Assembly: GCA_934572335.1 (NCBI GenBank)
Contig: CAKTKU010000023.1
Span: forward strand, 1-35,071
Length of the DNA stretch: 35,071 nt
Direction: 5' to 3'
Origin: an uncultured Oscillospiraceae bacterium
Lineage (GTDB): Bacteria; Bacillota; Clostridia; Oscillospirales; Oscillospiraceae
In this document: positions 14,163-22,278 of the stretch, one piece after another
How positions within the stretch are numbered: the stretch's first letter is position 1
How the letters are laid out: each line of letters starts with the position of its first letter
The notes under the pieces: generated by a model
What the model saw: only the letters and a program-made list of their open reading frames with translations
The model's database searches: none
What the model was told of the DNA's origin: nothing
Translations under genes and position numbers: made by a program

Positions 14163-16394
14163 TCAGCCCTTCTTGAACTCCTCAATGACGGCGCGAAGCT
14201 TGTCCTGGCTTTCCTTGCTGAGCTTCTTGCCGCTGAGGATCTCGTCGTGCAGCTCCAGATAGTGCTTGTTGACATAGGGAATGAGCTCTCTTTCAAACTC
14301 TGCTATGTCCTTGACCTCCACGTCGTCCGCATAGCCCTCAGAGGCGGCGAAGATGGAGATGACCTGATCGGCGGCGTCCATGGGCGAGTAGCACGGCTGC
14401 TTCAAAAGCTCCGTCATTCTGTCGCCGCGGTGGAGGGTGTCGCGCGTCGCCTTGTCAAGGTCAGAGCCGAACTGCGAGAACGCTGCCAGCTCTCTGTACT
14501 GCGCCAGATCCATTCTCAGGCGTCCTGCGAACTGCTTCATCGCGCCAAGCTGCGCGCTGCCGCCGACACGGGACACGGAAAGACCCACGTTGACAGCCGG
14601 ACGCACGCCGGAGTTGAAGAGGTCAGTTTCGAGGAATATCTGACCGTCGGTGATGGAAATGACGTTTGTGGGGATGTACGCGGAGATGTCGCCCGCCTGC
14701 GTTTCGATGATGGGCAGAGCCGTCATGCTGCCGCCGCCCAACTCGTCGCTGAGTCTCGCGGCGCGCTCGAGCAGTCTGGAGTGCAGGTAGAAAACATCGC
14801 CGGGGTACGCTTCACGCCCGGGTGGACGGTGGAGCAGCAGCGACAGCTCGCGGTAAGCGACAGCCTGCTTGCTCAGATCGTCGTAGATGATGAGCACATC
14901 CTTGCCCTTGTACATGAAGTATTCGCCCATCGCCGCGCCGGAATAGGGCGCAATGTAGAGCATGGGGGCGGGTTCGGACGCCGTGGCGCTGACGACGATG
15001 GAATAATCCATTGCGCCGTGCTCGCGCAGCTTCTCCACGAAGCTTGCGACCGTGGACTCCTTCTGACCTATGGCGACATAGATGCAGATCATGTCCTTGC
15101 CCTTCTGGTTGATGATGGTGTCGAGCGCGATGGAGGTCTTACCGGTCTGGCGGTCGCCGATGATAAGCTCACGCTGGCCGCGGCCGATGGGAATGAGCGC
15201 GTCGATGGCCTTGATACCGGTCTGCATCGGGACGGAAACGCTCTTTCGGTCGATAACGCCGGGAGCCTTCGTCTCGATGGGGCGGGTCTCGGTGGTGCGC
15301 ACTCTGCCCTTGCCGTCTATGGGACGGCCGAGGGAGTCGACCACACGGCCGAGCAGCGCCTCGCCCACGGGCACCTCGATGATGCGCCCGGTGCGGCGGA
15401 CCTGATCGCCCTCCTGAACGTTGTCATAGTTGCCCAGCAGGACAACGCCTGCGTTATCCTGCTCAAGGTCCATGACCATGCCGCGCAGATCGCCCTTGAA
15501 CTCCAGAAGCTCGCCCGCCATGACGTCGGCAAGGCCGCTGACGCGGCAGATACCGTCGGAGAGCGAGGTGACATAGCCGACCTGATAGGTCTCAATGTCC
15601 TTGGAGGCGTTGGCGAGCTTGTCGCGGAACGCGCCGACCATGTCGGCGGCGTCCTCCGTCTCGGAGACGGACTGGCGCACGCGGTCAAGCTGATTGCGCA
15701 CGGAGCCGTTGTAGAGCGAGTCGCCCACGGCGACGCACACGCCCGCGATGAGCGCATCGTCACGCGCAACGGAGACGTTTACTGCGTCCGCGCCGAATTT
15801 ATCCTTTAGGATCGCGGTGATCTTTGACGCGTCATCGTCCGTCAGCTCCGCGCTGGCGGTGATGGTGGCTTTGAGCTTCTCGCCGGAGGCGAGCTTCACC
15901 TTATCGCTCTGGTTGATGACGAGCTTTTCGGGCAGCTCCTCAATAAAGCGTGCAATGACCTGCTTTTTGCTCTCGGGGCTGGCCTGGCGCAGCATATCCG
16001 CCGCGGCATCCGTAAGCTCCCTGGCAGCCTCGCTGTTGAAGCGGCGCTGCATGTCAAAGCGCATCTGCTCGTAGCTGCTGGCGTTGTCCGCGTCTGCCGC
16101 GGCACGCAGCTGCTCCTCCTCGCGCTCGGACTTGTGCGCGAGCTCGACCGCCTCGGCGTTCGCCTCGGCAATTATCCTGTCGCAGTCGCTCTGGCCTTCG
16201 GCTCTGAGCGCGGCAATGCTCTCGCGGAGCTTGACCGCGTTGATCTCGGCCTGCTTTGCGCGCTCGACCTCTTCGGACACCTTGTCCTTGTAGCCATTGA
16301 CGGTCTTCACCGCCATGCCCTTGCCGAACTTGTATACGCCGAAGCCAAGAATACCGAAGTTTATGAGGTTATAGAAAATATTCCATTCGGCCAT
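14163..16394 (-). CDS. atpA: Fused b-delta-alpha subunit of F-type ATP synthase
   Basis: One uninterrupted frame of 743 residues. Residues 6-23 form a transmembrane helix (NIFYNLINFGILGFGVYKF) followed by a long charged helix to about 135, as in b-type stalk subunits. Residues about 140-245 match the C-terminal domain of delta, ending in the signature DDALIAGV...GDSLYNGSVRNQLDRV (212-239). The six-helix N-terminal domain of delta is not seen. Residues 252-743 are a normal alpha subunit with Walker A GDRQTGKT (413-420) and PAVNVGLSVSR (599-609). A b-delta fusion is known in mycobacteria, and N-type ATPases have b subunits with a delta-like tail; extension into alpha is not something I know. 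A separate b gene lies just upstream, so the complex would have two b types. An internal GGAGG/ATG at residue 252 might also give free alpha. The junctions are in frame without any sign of sequencing error. Confidence 0.93.
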   Translation of the reverse strand: MAEWNIFYNLINFGILGFGVYKFGKGMAVKTVNGYKDKVSEEVERAKQAEINAVKLRESIAALRAEGQSDCDRIIAEANAEAVELAHKSEREEEQLRAAADADNASSYEQMRFDMQRRFNSEAARELTDAAADMLRQASPESKKQVIARFIEELPEKLVINQSDKVKLASGEKLKATITASAELTDDDASKITAILKDKFGADAVNVSVARDDALIAGVCVAVGDSLYNGSVRNQLDRVRQSVSETEDAADMVGAFRDKLANASKDIETYQVGYVTSLSDGICRVSGLADVMAGELLEFKGDLRGMVMDLEQDNAGVVLLGNYDNVQEGDQVRRTGRIIEVPVGEALLGRVVDSLGRPIDGKGRVRTTETRPIETKAPGVIDRKSVSVPMQTGIKAIDALIPIGRGQRELIIGDRQTGKTSIALDTIINQKGKDMICIYVAIGQKESTVASFVEKLREHGAMDYSIVVSATASEPAPMLYIAPYSGAAMGEYFMYKGKDVLIIYDDLSKQAVAYRELSLLLHRPPGREAYPGDVFYLHSRLLERAARLSDELGGGSMTALPIIETQAGDISAYIPTNVISITDGQIFLETDLFNSGVRPAVNVGLSVSRVGGSAQLGAMKQFAGRLRMDLAQYRELAAFSQFGSDLDKATRDTLHRGDRMTELLKQPCYSPMDAADQVISIFAASEGYADDVEVKDIAEFERELIPYVNKHYLELHDEILSGKKLSKESQDKLRAVIEEFKKG
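15641..15657 (-). promoter_or_regulatory. Possible internal ribosome site for free alpha subunit
   Basis: Inside the fused gene, GGAGG (15653-15657) stands 11 bases before an in-frame ATG at 15641 (Met252). Initiation here would give a 492-residue alpha, close to the usual length, starting about 20 residues before the conserved VG-x-V strand as normal alpha subunits do. The spacing is longer than optimal, and GAG/GAC codons alone can create such a match, so this is a candidate only. Confidence 0.4.
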
Positions 16395-16435
16395 ATGTCA
16401 CTCGCCCCTCCTTTCTGCTATTATTCTCTTCCTGT

Positions 16436-16858
16436 TCATTCGCCCATGAGCCTTTCTGCCAGAGTCTTGGCCAGCTCGTCCTTTTCGGAGTCGAGCTGTG
16501 CTCTGGCGTCCTTTGCCATCGCGTCGACGCGCGCCTTTGCGTTCTGGCGCTCCTCGGCGTTTCCGGCAGTCAGCTGGCGGACATACTCCTCGCGCTTTTT
16601 GCCGTCCTCGGTGCGCTGACCGGCAAGGATGGCTTTGGCCTCGTCGCGCTTGGCGGCTTTCTCCGCCTCTATGCGCTGTTCGTTCTCGGCGACCTCGCCG
16701 CTCGCCTCGCGCTCTTTTTCAAGAGACGCATCAAGACGCGCCTGGCGCTCCGCCATGAACTTTGACACGGGAGTAAACAGAAATTTGTTGAGCAGGAACA
16801 GCAGAATGAAGAAGCTGATTATGGTGAGAACAAGCTCTGATATATTGATGCTCAGCAT
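16436..16858 (-). CDS. atpF: F-type ATP synthase b subunit
   Basis: This 140-residue peripheral-stalk subunit has an N-terminal membrane helix (LVLTIISFFILLFLLNKFLF, about 9-28) followed by a long alanine/glutamate-rich coiled coil. I start it at the ATG at 16858 (MLSINIS), which follows AAGGAGAT; an upstream in-frame ATG (16909) has no ribosome site. It is followed after 41 bases by the fused gene, whose N-terminal part is a second b-like segment. A b/b' heterodimeric stalk, as in mycobacteria and photosynthetic bacteria, is therefore likely. Confidence 0.93.
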   Translation of the reverse strand: MLSINISELVLTIISFFILLFLLNKFLFTPVSKFMAERQARLDASLEKEREASGEVAENEQRIEAEKAAKRDEAKAILAGQRTEDGKKREEYVRQLTAGNAEERQNAKARVDAMAKDARAQLDSEKDELAKTLAERLMGE

Positions 16859-16945
16859 ACAAATCTCCTTCTCCGCTTTTTGTTTATGTATGTTCGCCGA
16901 AGCCCGCACAAGCGGTCAGCGGGGTCCGGCACAGCGGGGAAAGGA

Positions 16946-17182
16946 TCAGACTATCTTCGCGATGAGCATGAAGGAAATCAGCAGACCATAGATGGTCAGC
17001 GCTTCCATAAGACCCAGGGAGAGGATCAGAGTGGAGCGGATGTCCTTGAAGCACTCAGGCTGGCGAGCGATAGCGTCCATAGCCTTGGAGGAGGCAATGC
17101 CCTGGCCGATGCCGGGGCCGATGGCGCTCAAACCGATGGCAAGAGCGGCCGCGATTGCGATAAGACCGTTAGTGATACCCAT
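16946..17182 (-). CDS. atpE: F-type ATP synthase c subunit
   Basis: A 78-residue hairpin of two membrane helices with the RQPE loop (ARQPECFKDI), forming the rotor ring. The ion-binding helix reads LGLMEALTIYGLL with the essential Glu. The first helix has GPGIGQG, whose Gln is one ligand in sodium-binding c-rings, but the Ser and Thr that normally follow the Glu in sodium types (E-S-T) are Ala and Leu here. The ion signature is thus incomplete and proton coupling is more likely. The ATG follows AAAGGAGAT. Confidence 0.96.
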   Translation of the reverse strand: MGITNGLIAIAAALAIGLSAIGPGIGQGIASSKAMDAIARQPECFKDIRSTLILSLGLMEALTIYGLLISFMLIAKIV

Positions 17183-17207
17183 TGTTTTATCTCCTTTTTA
17201 AATTTAC

Positions 17208-17873
17208 TTACTCTTCCTCTGCCGCTTCCGAAATGTAGATCGACAGCAGCATCGTGAAAACAAGTGCCTGGATGAGGCAGAACAGCAGCGACAGCACGTT
17301 CATCAGCAGCGGGAGAATTATCGGGAAAATGCTGTAAAGATTTTCCGTGACCATCTCTTCGCCGTAGAGGTTGCCGAACAGTCGCAGCGCCAGCGAGAAC
17401 GGGCGAACCAGCTGCTCAACGATAGTCAGCGGCAGCATGACGCTCAGAAACGACTTGAGATAGCCGCCCACGCCGCGCTCCTTCACGCCGACCGTGTGGA
17501 TCATGAAGAACCCGATCAATGCCAAGGACGCCGTCACCGACAGGTTTGCCGTGGGAACCTTGAATCCGGAGAAATGCCCTGCCCCCGGAAGCAGTCCGGA
17601 ATAGTTGCTGACAATGATGAAGATAAAGAACGTGGCGAGTATCGGGAAATACTTGTCGGCAAGCTTTTTGCCCATGATATCGTCATAGTAGCCATGCAGC
17701 TTGCTGACGACCTGTTCCGCGAGATTCTGCAGGGGTCCCGGCACATCCTTCATGTTCCTCGTGGCAAGGATCGACAGCACCGTCAGTATCGCGATTATCA
17801 CCCAAGTTGTCACGACCGTGCCGGTGATCTCCACAGGTCCGATCGAAAACAGGACGTTACTTGTCTCTTCCAT
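17208..17873 (-). CDS. atpB: F-type ATP synthase a subunit
   Basis: A 221-residue membrane protein with about five to six helices. The fourth region contains RPFSLALRLFGNLYGEEMV, whose second Arg (in LRLFGN) is the essential residue facing the c-ring. The end is short and acidic (SEAAEEE). The ATG follows a perfect GGAGGTGAT. It is the first gene of the operon; no atpI-like gene precedes it. Next in line are atpE, atpF and the fused gene, the standard order. Confidence 0.96.
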   Translation of the reverse strand: MEETSNVLFSIGPVEITGTVVTTWVIIAILTVLSILATRNMKDVPGPLQNLAEQVVSKLHGYYDDIMGKKLADKYFPILATFFIFIIVSNYSGLLPGAGHFSGFKVPTANLSVTASLALIGFFMIHTVGVKERGVGGYLKSFLSVMLPLTIVEQLVRPFSLALRLFGNLYGEEMVTENLYSIFPIILPLLMNVLSLLFCLIQALVFTMLLSIYISEAAEEE

Positions 17874-17946
17874 CTTATCACCTCCATTTGCTAAATTTTT
17901 TTGCCGTGGTTTTTTGCTGTCAGCACATTATACAAATTGCACGGTT

Positions 17947-18022
17947 ATTATAAAATGCGCTACAATAAATTGCAAAGTACAATTTGCACAAGTATTATAA
18001 AATGTGCTTTTATAAATTGTAA
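17947..18022 (-). promoter_or_regulatory. Duplicated promoter modules of the ATP synthase operon
   Basis: Two promoters read toward atpB. The distal has TTACAA (-35, 18017-18022) and TATAAT (-10, 17994-17999); the proximal has TTGCAA (17970-17975) and TATAAT (17947-17952). Each spacer is 17 bases and both -10 boxes sit in CATTTTATAAT. The two copies belong to a 47-base tandem repeat (about 17947-18040). A third TATAAT-like box (GTATAATG) lies closer to the gene at about 17930 but lacks a good -35. Confidence 0.7.
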
Positions 18023-18480
18023 AGTTCAATTTATTTGAGATAAATGCAAAAATTTTTTATATGGGCGGCATTTCCGTGCACACCGCCGCATCATGGCCGC
18101 CGGGAGCGGCTCTTTTTGCTAAAATATAATACCATTCCTCCGCCGCGTTTTCAATACATTTTCTTGCGCAGTTGTTTCCGTTTGTGAATATACGCTCTTT
18201 TTTTGCCCTTGTTCGTACTGAATTTGTTGCTTTTTTGAGTGTCCGGAAACTCTTGTCAACAAAAATTGAAGCGCAGTTGAAAAGCCGTTGAAGCTGCCCC
18301 ATGTTTCGGTCTTAACAGCTATATCATACCATACGCACGCACACGAAAGAAGCCTCAATATGTGCACGGTGCATAAGGCCGTCACCTTCCGCCTCACCGG
18401 AAAAGAGGCGGGGATGTCATGCCAGCATGGCATCGGCCTCCCCTATTATATGGTATATTCTTCTATGCTCGGATCTACAG
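18023..18480. other. Intergenic region between ATP synthase promoters and sensor kinase gene
   Basis: About 460 bases without a supportable gene. Short open frames here lack ribosome sites and family features. It holds a CCGCCTC/GAGGCGG inverted repeat (18389-18411) next to a second one, ATGCCA-N3-TGGCAT (18419-18433). The GAGGC arm could also pair with GCCTC at 18436-18440, so alternative folds are possible. I see no gene that this would control other than the ATP synthase operon much further on. Confidence 0.5.
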
Positions 18481-18513
18481 CAAAAGCCCACCCCGTTTTC
18501 GGAGGGCGGGCTT
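18481..18513 (-). terminator. Terminator of the transporter/two-component operon
   Basis: On the minus strand AAGCCCGCCC and GGGTGGGCTT pair (one G-T) around a 10-base loop, followed by TTTTG, five bases after the sensor kinase stop codon. Confidence 0.75.
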
Positions 18514-18517
18514 GTTT

Positions 18518-19840
18518 TTACTCGCCGTCCATATATACCATATACGCGGACACGCTGAACACACCGTTCTCGTGATTTATCTCAAGCCGCCCGCCGTATT
18601 TGCTGACGACCTGACGGACGTTTGAAAGCCCGATGCCGTGGAAACCGTTGTTCTCCTTTGTCGAGACATATGTCGATTTCCTGTATATGACCTTTGCGCT
18701 GTATGTGTTTGACACATTGATGCACAGCGTGCCGCTGGAAAGTCTGATATCAACGTCTATAAAGCGCTCCTCGCCGCTGTCCATCTGCTCGCAAGCCTCG
18801 GCGGCGTTGTCAAGAAGGTTGCCAAGCAGAATACATATGTCAACATTGTCTATTGCCAGCACGGGTGGAATCATGACGCACAGCCGAAGCTCCACTCCAT
18901 CCTGCTTTACCTTTCCCAGTTTGTCGTTCAGCAGCGCGTTCACAAGGAGATTGTCGCAGTTGGTCACGGGCGCCGTCACGGAGGCAATCGTATTTTGGAG
19001 CGAATATGCGTATTCCACGACCTCCTCATACTGTCCCGATTTGACAAGGGAAACTATGGTACGTGTGTGGCTTTTTATATCATGGTTGATGCGGCGAAGC
19101 TCCTGCTGGTGCTTTTGCAGGTCAGTATAATACTTTTCCTGCACTGCCAGCATCTGCTCAAGTGTCGCCGAATAGCTGAGCGATTCCGTAAGTGAATCAT
19201 TTACCTTGTAAAGCGAGTACAGCATACTCGCCGTAAGAAACAGCAGTGTCGCCGTCACGAGACTGTCCGCAAGCTTGGTACCAGTCAAAAGAATCTCAGC
19301 ATAGAGATAATACTGCCTCAAGACAAGGTAAAAAATAAAAAACGGAATGAGAAACGCAGTGATCAGCGTTGGGATAAACTTGTTGCTCATCACCTTACCG
19401 TAGCTGTGAACAAGCGTTGTGATGAGCACAGTCATCAGAGTCAGTATAAGCTGCGTCAGATAACTCGGGTTAAGGTTGAGTGGGATTCTGTCAAACGACA
19501 CACCGCAAAGCGCATATGCCAGCACGAAAGAGTACAGCGTAGCGGAGTAGTTGAGCGCAATGCACACAAACGATATGCCGAGGCGTGAGCTGTTCGAGCC
19601 CTCATAGAAAAGATACGCCGTGATAGTGATGAGCATATACGCTATCATGAAGACATAATACACCTGAAAGTTATTCGCCGCGTCGAATATGCTGACGAGG
19701 AAATAAATCGTCAGCATTGCGAAATAGTATGTGTTTGGACGACGGTTACGCTTCATCAGGCTTGAAAGCTGAAAATGCACCAACCATGTCTCGCTGAGTC
19801 CCACAAATAAAAGCAGGGGCAGGCTGTCCTTTATTTCCAT
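18518..19840 (-). CDS. GHKL-type sensor histidine kinase
   Basis: This 440-residue membrane kinase has about six hydrophobic segments in residues 5-210, then a coiled linker and an AgrC-like catalytic core. The phospho-acceptor is probably His253 in RRINHDIKSH. The ATP-binding N box is NLLDNAAEA (341-349) and the G box HGIGLSNV (401-408). No PAS, HAMP or extracellular domain is visible, so the membrane part probably senses the signal, as in AgrC-type kinases. I start at the ATG at 19840 (MEIKDSL), after AAAGGG; an upstream in-frame ATG would overlap the regulator gene. It is the last gene of a five-gene operon and partners the LytTR regulator. No AgrB or AgrD gene is visible, so a peptide signal is not indicated. 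Confidence 0.9.
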   Translation of the reverse strand: MEIKDSLPLLLFVGLSETWLVHFQLSSLMKRNRRPNTYYFAMLTIYFLVSIFDAANNFQVYYVFMIAYMLITITAYLFYEGSNSSRLGISFVCIALNYSATLYSFVLAYALCGVSFDRIPLNLNPSYLTQLILTLMTVLITTLVHSYGKVMSNKFIPTLITAFLIPFFIFYLVLRQYYLYAEILLTGTKLADSLVTATLLFLTASMLYSLYKVNDSLTESLSYSATLEQMLAVQEKYYTDLQKHQQELRRINHDIKSHTRTIVSLVKSGQYEEVVEYAYSLQNTIASVTAPVTNCDNLLVNALLNDKLGKVKQDGVELRLCVMIPPVLAIDNVDICILLGNLLDNAAEACEQMDSGEERFIDVDIRLSSGTLCINVSNTYSAKVIYRKSTYVSTKENNGFHGIGLSNVRQVVSKYGGRLEINHENGVFSVSAYMVYMDGE

Positions 19841-19853
19841 ATGAGCACCCTTT

Positions 19854-20582
19854 CTATTTCTTTGGGCGGCGACTGTTCTTGCTCGCATACGTGAGAAGCG
19901 CGTCGTTAAGTGCCGCCGCGCGCAGCTTTGAAACGTCGATAACCTCGTCGTTTATAAGCGTCACGTAAAGCTTGGAGATTTTCTTTATATGCTGAAGATT
20001 CACGAGATAGCTCTTGTGTATGCGGAAAAAATCCCTGTCAGCGTAGTCCTCCTCAATCTGAGACAGCTTCCCGCGGAAGGGATACTGCTCTTTAAGGGTG
20101 TGCGCGGTGATGGTATGAAGGTTCGAGTCAAAGTACAGGATGTCATCAAGCTTGAGCTTTGTGAGTCCCTTGCTGCTGTCGATGACAAAATACGTCTCGT
20201 CGCGTTCAGAAACATTGTTGAGTATGGTTCTGACCTCGTCGAGAAAACGCTCGGTATCCAGCGGCTTTGTTATATACCGCCAGGCGTTCACAAGATAGCC
20301 CTCCAGCGCAAACTCTCTCGTTGAGGTCACAATGAGTATGGGCATTGAAACGTCATGCTCCCGGATGCGTTTTGCGGTCTCTATGCCGTTGATGCTGTCC
20401 ATGACCATGTCGAGAATCAGCAGATGATAGCGCGTTCCCTTCTCAAAATCCTTTATCAAGCTGAACCCGTCCGTATACGCGGCAGTCTCAAGTTCCACCC
20501 CATCTTCGCGCAGTATATCCAGCGCCGAGGAAATGGTCTTTATGTCGTATTTGTTGTCGTCGCAGATGGCAATCCTGAACAT
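19854..20582 (-). CDS. LytTR-type response regulator
   Basis: This 242-residue cytosolic protein has a receiver domain (1-120) with acidic pocket D8/D9, phospho-acceptor Asp58 (LLILDMVMD), and Lys106 in ITKPLD. A LytTR DNA-binding domain follows at about 135-235 (FFRIHKSYLVNLQHIKKI). LytTR regulators bind paired direct repeats upstream of target promoters. It lies 23 bases after the NhaC gene and 13 bases before the kinase. Regulation of the same operon from the promoter at 25453-25481 is a reasonable guess. Confidence 0.92.
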   Translation of the reverse strand: MFRIAICDDNKYDIKTISSALDILREDGVELETAAYTDGFSLIKDFEKGTRYHLLILDMVMDSINGIETAKRIREHDVSMPILIVTSTREFALEGYLVNAWRYITKPLDTERFLDEVRTILNNVSERDETYFVIDSSKGLTKLKLDDILYFDSNLHTITAHTLKEQYPFRGKLSQIEEDYADRDFFRIHKSYLVNLQHIKKISKLYVTLINDEVIDVSKLRAAALNDALLTYASKNSRRPKK

Positions 20583-20605
20583 GCTCTTCTCCCTTTTTGC
20601 GGCTT

Positions 20606-22171
20606 CTATCTTGCCGCAGTTTTATTCCTCTTTCCAATAATAAAGCACAGGGTAATTATCGCCAGAGATGCGCCCAGATATGAAATTACCACACTGCCGG
20701 TAAGCCCAACAGCGATAAACGCCGCAGTCGAAATCACGCCGACTATAACCGCGTATGGCAGCTGCGTCGTGACATGGGCAAGGTGTCTGCACCCTGCGCC
20801 AGCAGAGGAAAGCACAGTGGTATCCGCCAACGGGGAGCAGTGATCTCCGAAAACACAGCCGGAAAGCCCTGCTCCGAGAACCATATACATATAAGAAGCA
20901 TCGACTGCCGCGCAGACGGCTATCGCCGTAGGCAGCATTATGCCCATCGCGCCCCACGAAGAACCCGTGGAAAAAGAAATAAGTGCGGAAATGACAAAAA
21001 TGGCGGCCGGGAGCGCCCACCCTGGAAGCCATCCGCCGAGCACCTTCGCAATGCAGCCGCCTGTGCGGAGCATACTGCTGCCTAGAAGCTCGGAAAAACT
21101 CCACGAGAGGACGAGGATCATAACCGAGCTGACCATGGATTTGGCCCCGTTTGTGAACGCCTCGTTAAAGCGGGAAAAGCTCAGTTTTTTGGTTCCAACA
21201 AGCAGTACGAAGCAAACGAGCAGCGCTATAAGCGCCGCGCATGCAAGCGAGCTGTCCGGGTCACAGCACATGAGTGCCGCTTGTAAGCCCCGCCCTTCGG
21301 TGAAAAAGCCGCCGGTGTAGAGCATGACAAGGAACGTCGCCATTACAAGGCTTATAATGGTAACAAGCATATCCGCAGCCGTGCCCTTATGCTTGACGCC
21401 CATGTCATCAATAACGCTTTCGTTTACGTCCACATATATACTGTTGTCAACGCCGGTATTGGCATAATCATCCTCGTATCTCTTCATTGGACCGAGATCC
21501 GCCCCAAAAACAACCGTCGCCGCGACCATGAGCAGTGTAAGCCATGCATACGCATTGAAGACCGTGGCGCTGAGGAATGCCTGCATTCCAGAAACCTCAA
21601 CGCCATATCGCGCAAGCTCTGGCATGGAGAGAGATATAACCGTTGCCACCCAGCTTGAAACAGGCATAAGTATTGTCACCGGAGCAGAGGTTGAATCTAT
21701 GAGATACGCGAGCTTTGCGCGGGATATTTTAAATCTGTCCGTTATGGGAACCATTACATTGCCAACTGTTATAGCATTGAAATAGTCATCTACGAATATA
21801 GCACAGCCAAGTAAGAAAGTAAAGCCCTCGGCGCTTCTCTTGCCCTTTATCATGCGCACGGCAGAGGCGGAGAAGGAGTTTTCACAGCCTGCCGCCGTGA
21901 GAATGGCAATGATCCCGCCGAGTACCACAAGAAAGAAGATGAGCAGGAGATTTTTCGTCGTGCCCACAGTTCCCACCATCAGCTTCAGACCATATATCGT
22001 CATATCAAGCACATTTCTTCCGGCAAGAACCTCCGGCGGCGCCGCAACCCCATATATTTCAAGTCCAAAGACAATACCCATCAAGAGCGAGAATATGATA
22101 CTCCTTGTGGTCATGGCAAGTATAACAACAAGAAGCGGCGGCAGAACAGCCATCCATGTAAGAGTTTCCAC
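20606..22171 (-). CDS. NhaC-family Na+/H+ antiporter-like membrane protein
   Basis: This protein of about 521 residues has some 12 membrane segments and the NhaC/YfiS-like features FVDDYFNAITVGNVM in the first half and STGSSWGAMGIMLPTAIA and GCVFGDHCSPLADTTVLSSAG in the second. Such carriers exchange sodium for protons or take up amino or organic acids with sodium. Start choice: a GTG at 22171 stands six bases after a strong GGAGG (22178-22182) and gives METLTWMAVLPPLL, a good family start. A TTG at 22201 extends it by ten residues but has only a weak ribosome site. It follows an amidohydrolase gene after a 107-base gap and precedes the response regulator. Confidence 0.85.
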   Translation of the reverse strand: METLTWMAVLPPLLVVILAMTTRSIIFSLLMGIVFGLEIYGVAAPPEVLAGRNVLDMTIYGLKLMVGTVGTTKNLLLIFFLVVLGGIIAILTAAGCENSFSASAVRMIKGKRSAEGFTFLLGCAIFVDDYFNAITVGNVMVPITDRFKISRAKLAYLIDSTSAPVTILMPVSSWVATVISLSMPELARYGVEVSGMQAFLSATVFNAYAWLTLLMVAATVVFGADLGPMKRYEDDYANTGVDNSIYVDVNESVIDDMGVKHKGTAADMLVTIISLVMATFLVMLYTGGFFTEGRGLQAALMCCDPDSSLACAALIALLVCFVLLVGTKKLSFSRFNEAFTNGAKSMVSSVMILVLSWSFSELLGSSMLRTGGCIAKVLGGWLPGWALPAAIFVISALISFSTGSSWGAMGIMLPTAIAVCAAVDASYMYMVLGAGLSGCVFGDHCSPLADTTVLSSAGAGCRHLAHVTTQLPYAVIVGVISTAAFIAVGLTGSVVISYLGASLAIITLCFIIGKRNKTAAR

Positions 22172-22278
22172 ATCGGTCCTCCAGAAAAGCTTTTTACTCA
22201 AGCAAAACCAGTCCCCAGCCTTTACTCATATGGTGACCGGAGACTGATCTGCATAGATGCGAAATAATCTGCTTTATT

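Noticed and set aside
14163..16394. That the b-delta-alpha fusion is a sequencing or assembly error
   Set aside because: A single-base error would have to remove a stop while all three parts remain in the same frame, and the linker between delta and alpha reads as normal coding sequence. Resequencing would still be worthwhile.
18057..18433. Short open frames between atpB and the sensor kinase gene, including a possible AgrD-like signal peptide gene
   Set aside because: No ribosome sites, no leader or cyclisation motif, and no AgrB partner nearby.
18389..18440. Switching hairpins as a riboswitch or attenuator
   Set aside because: The alternative pairings are real but no gene follows within reach on the plus strand, and I do not recognise a riboswitch consensus.
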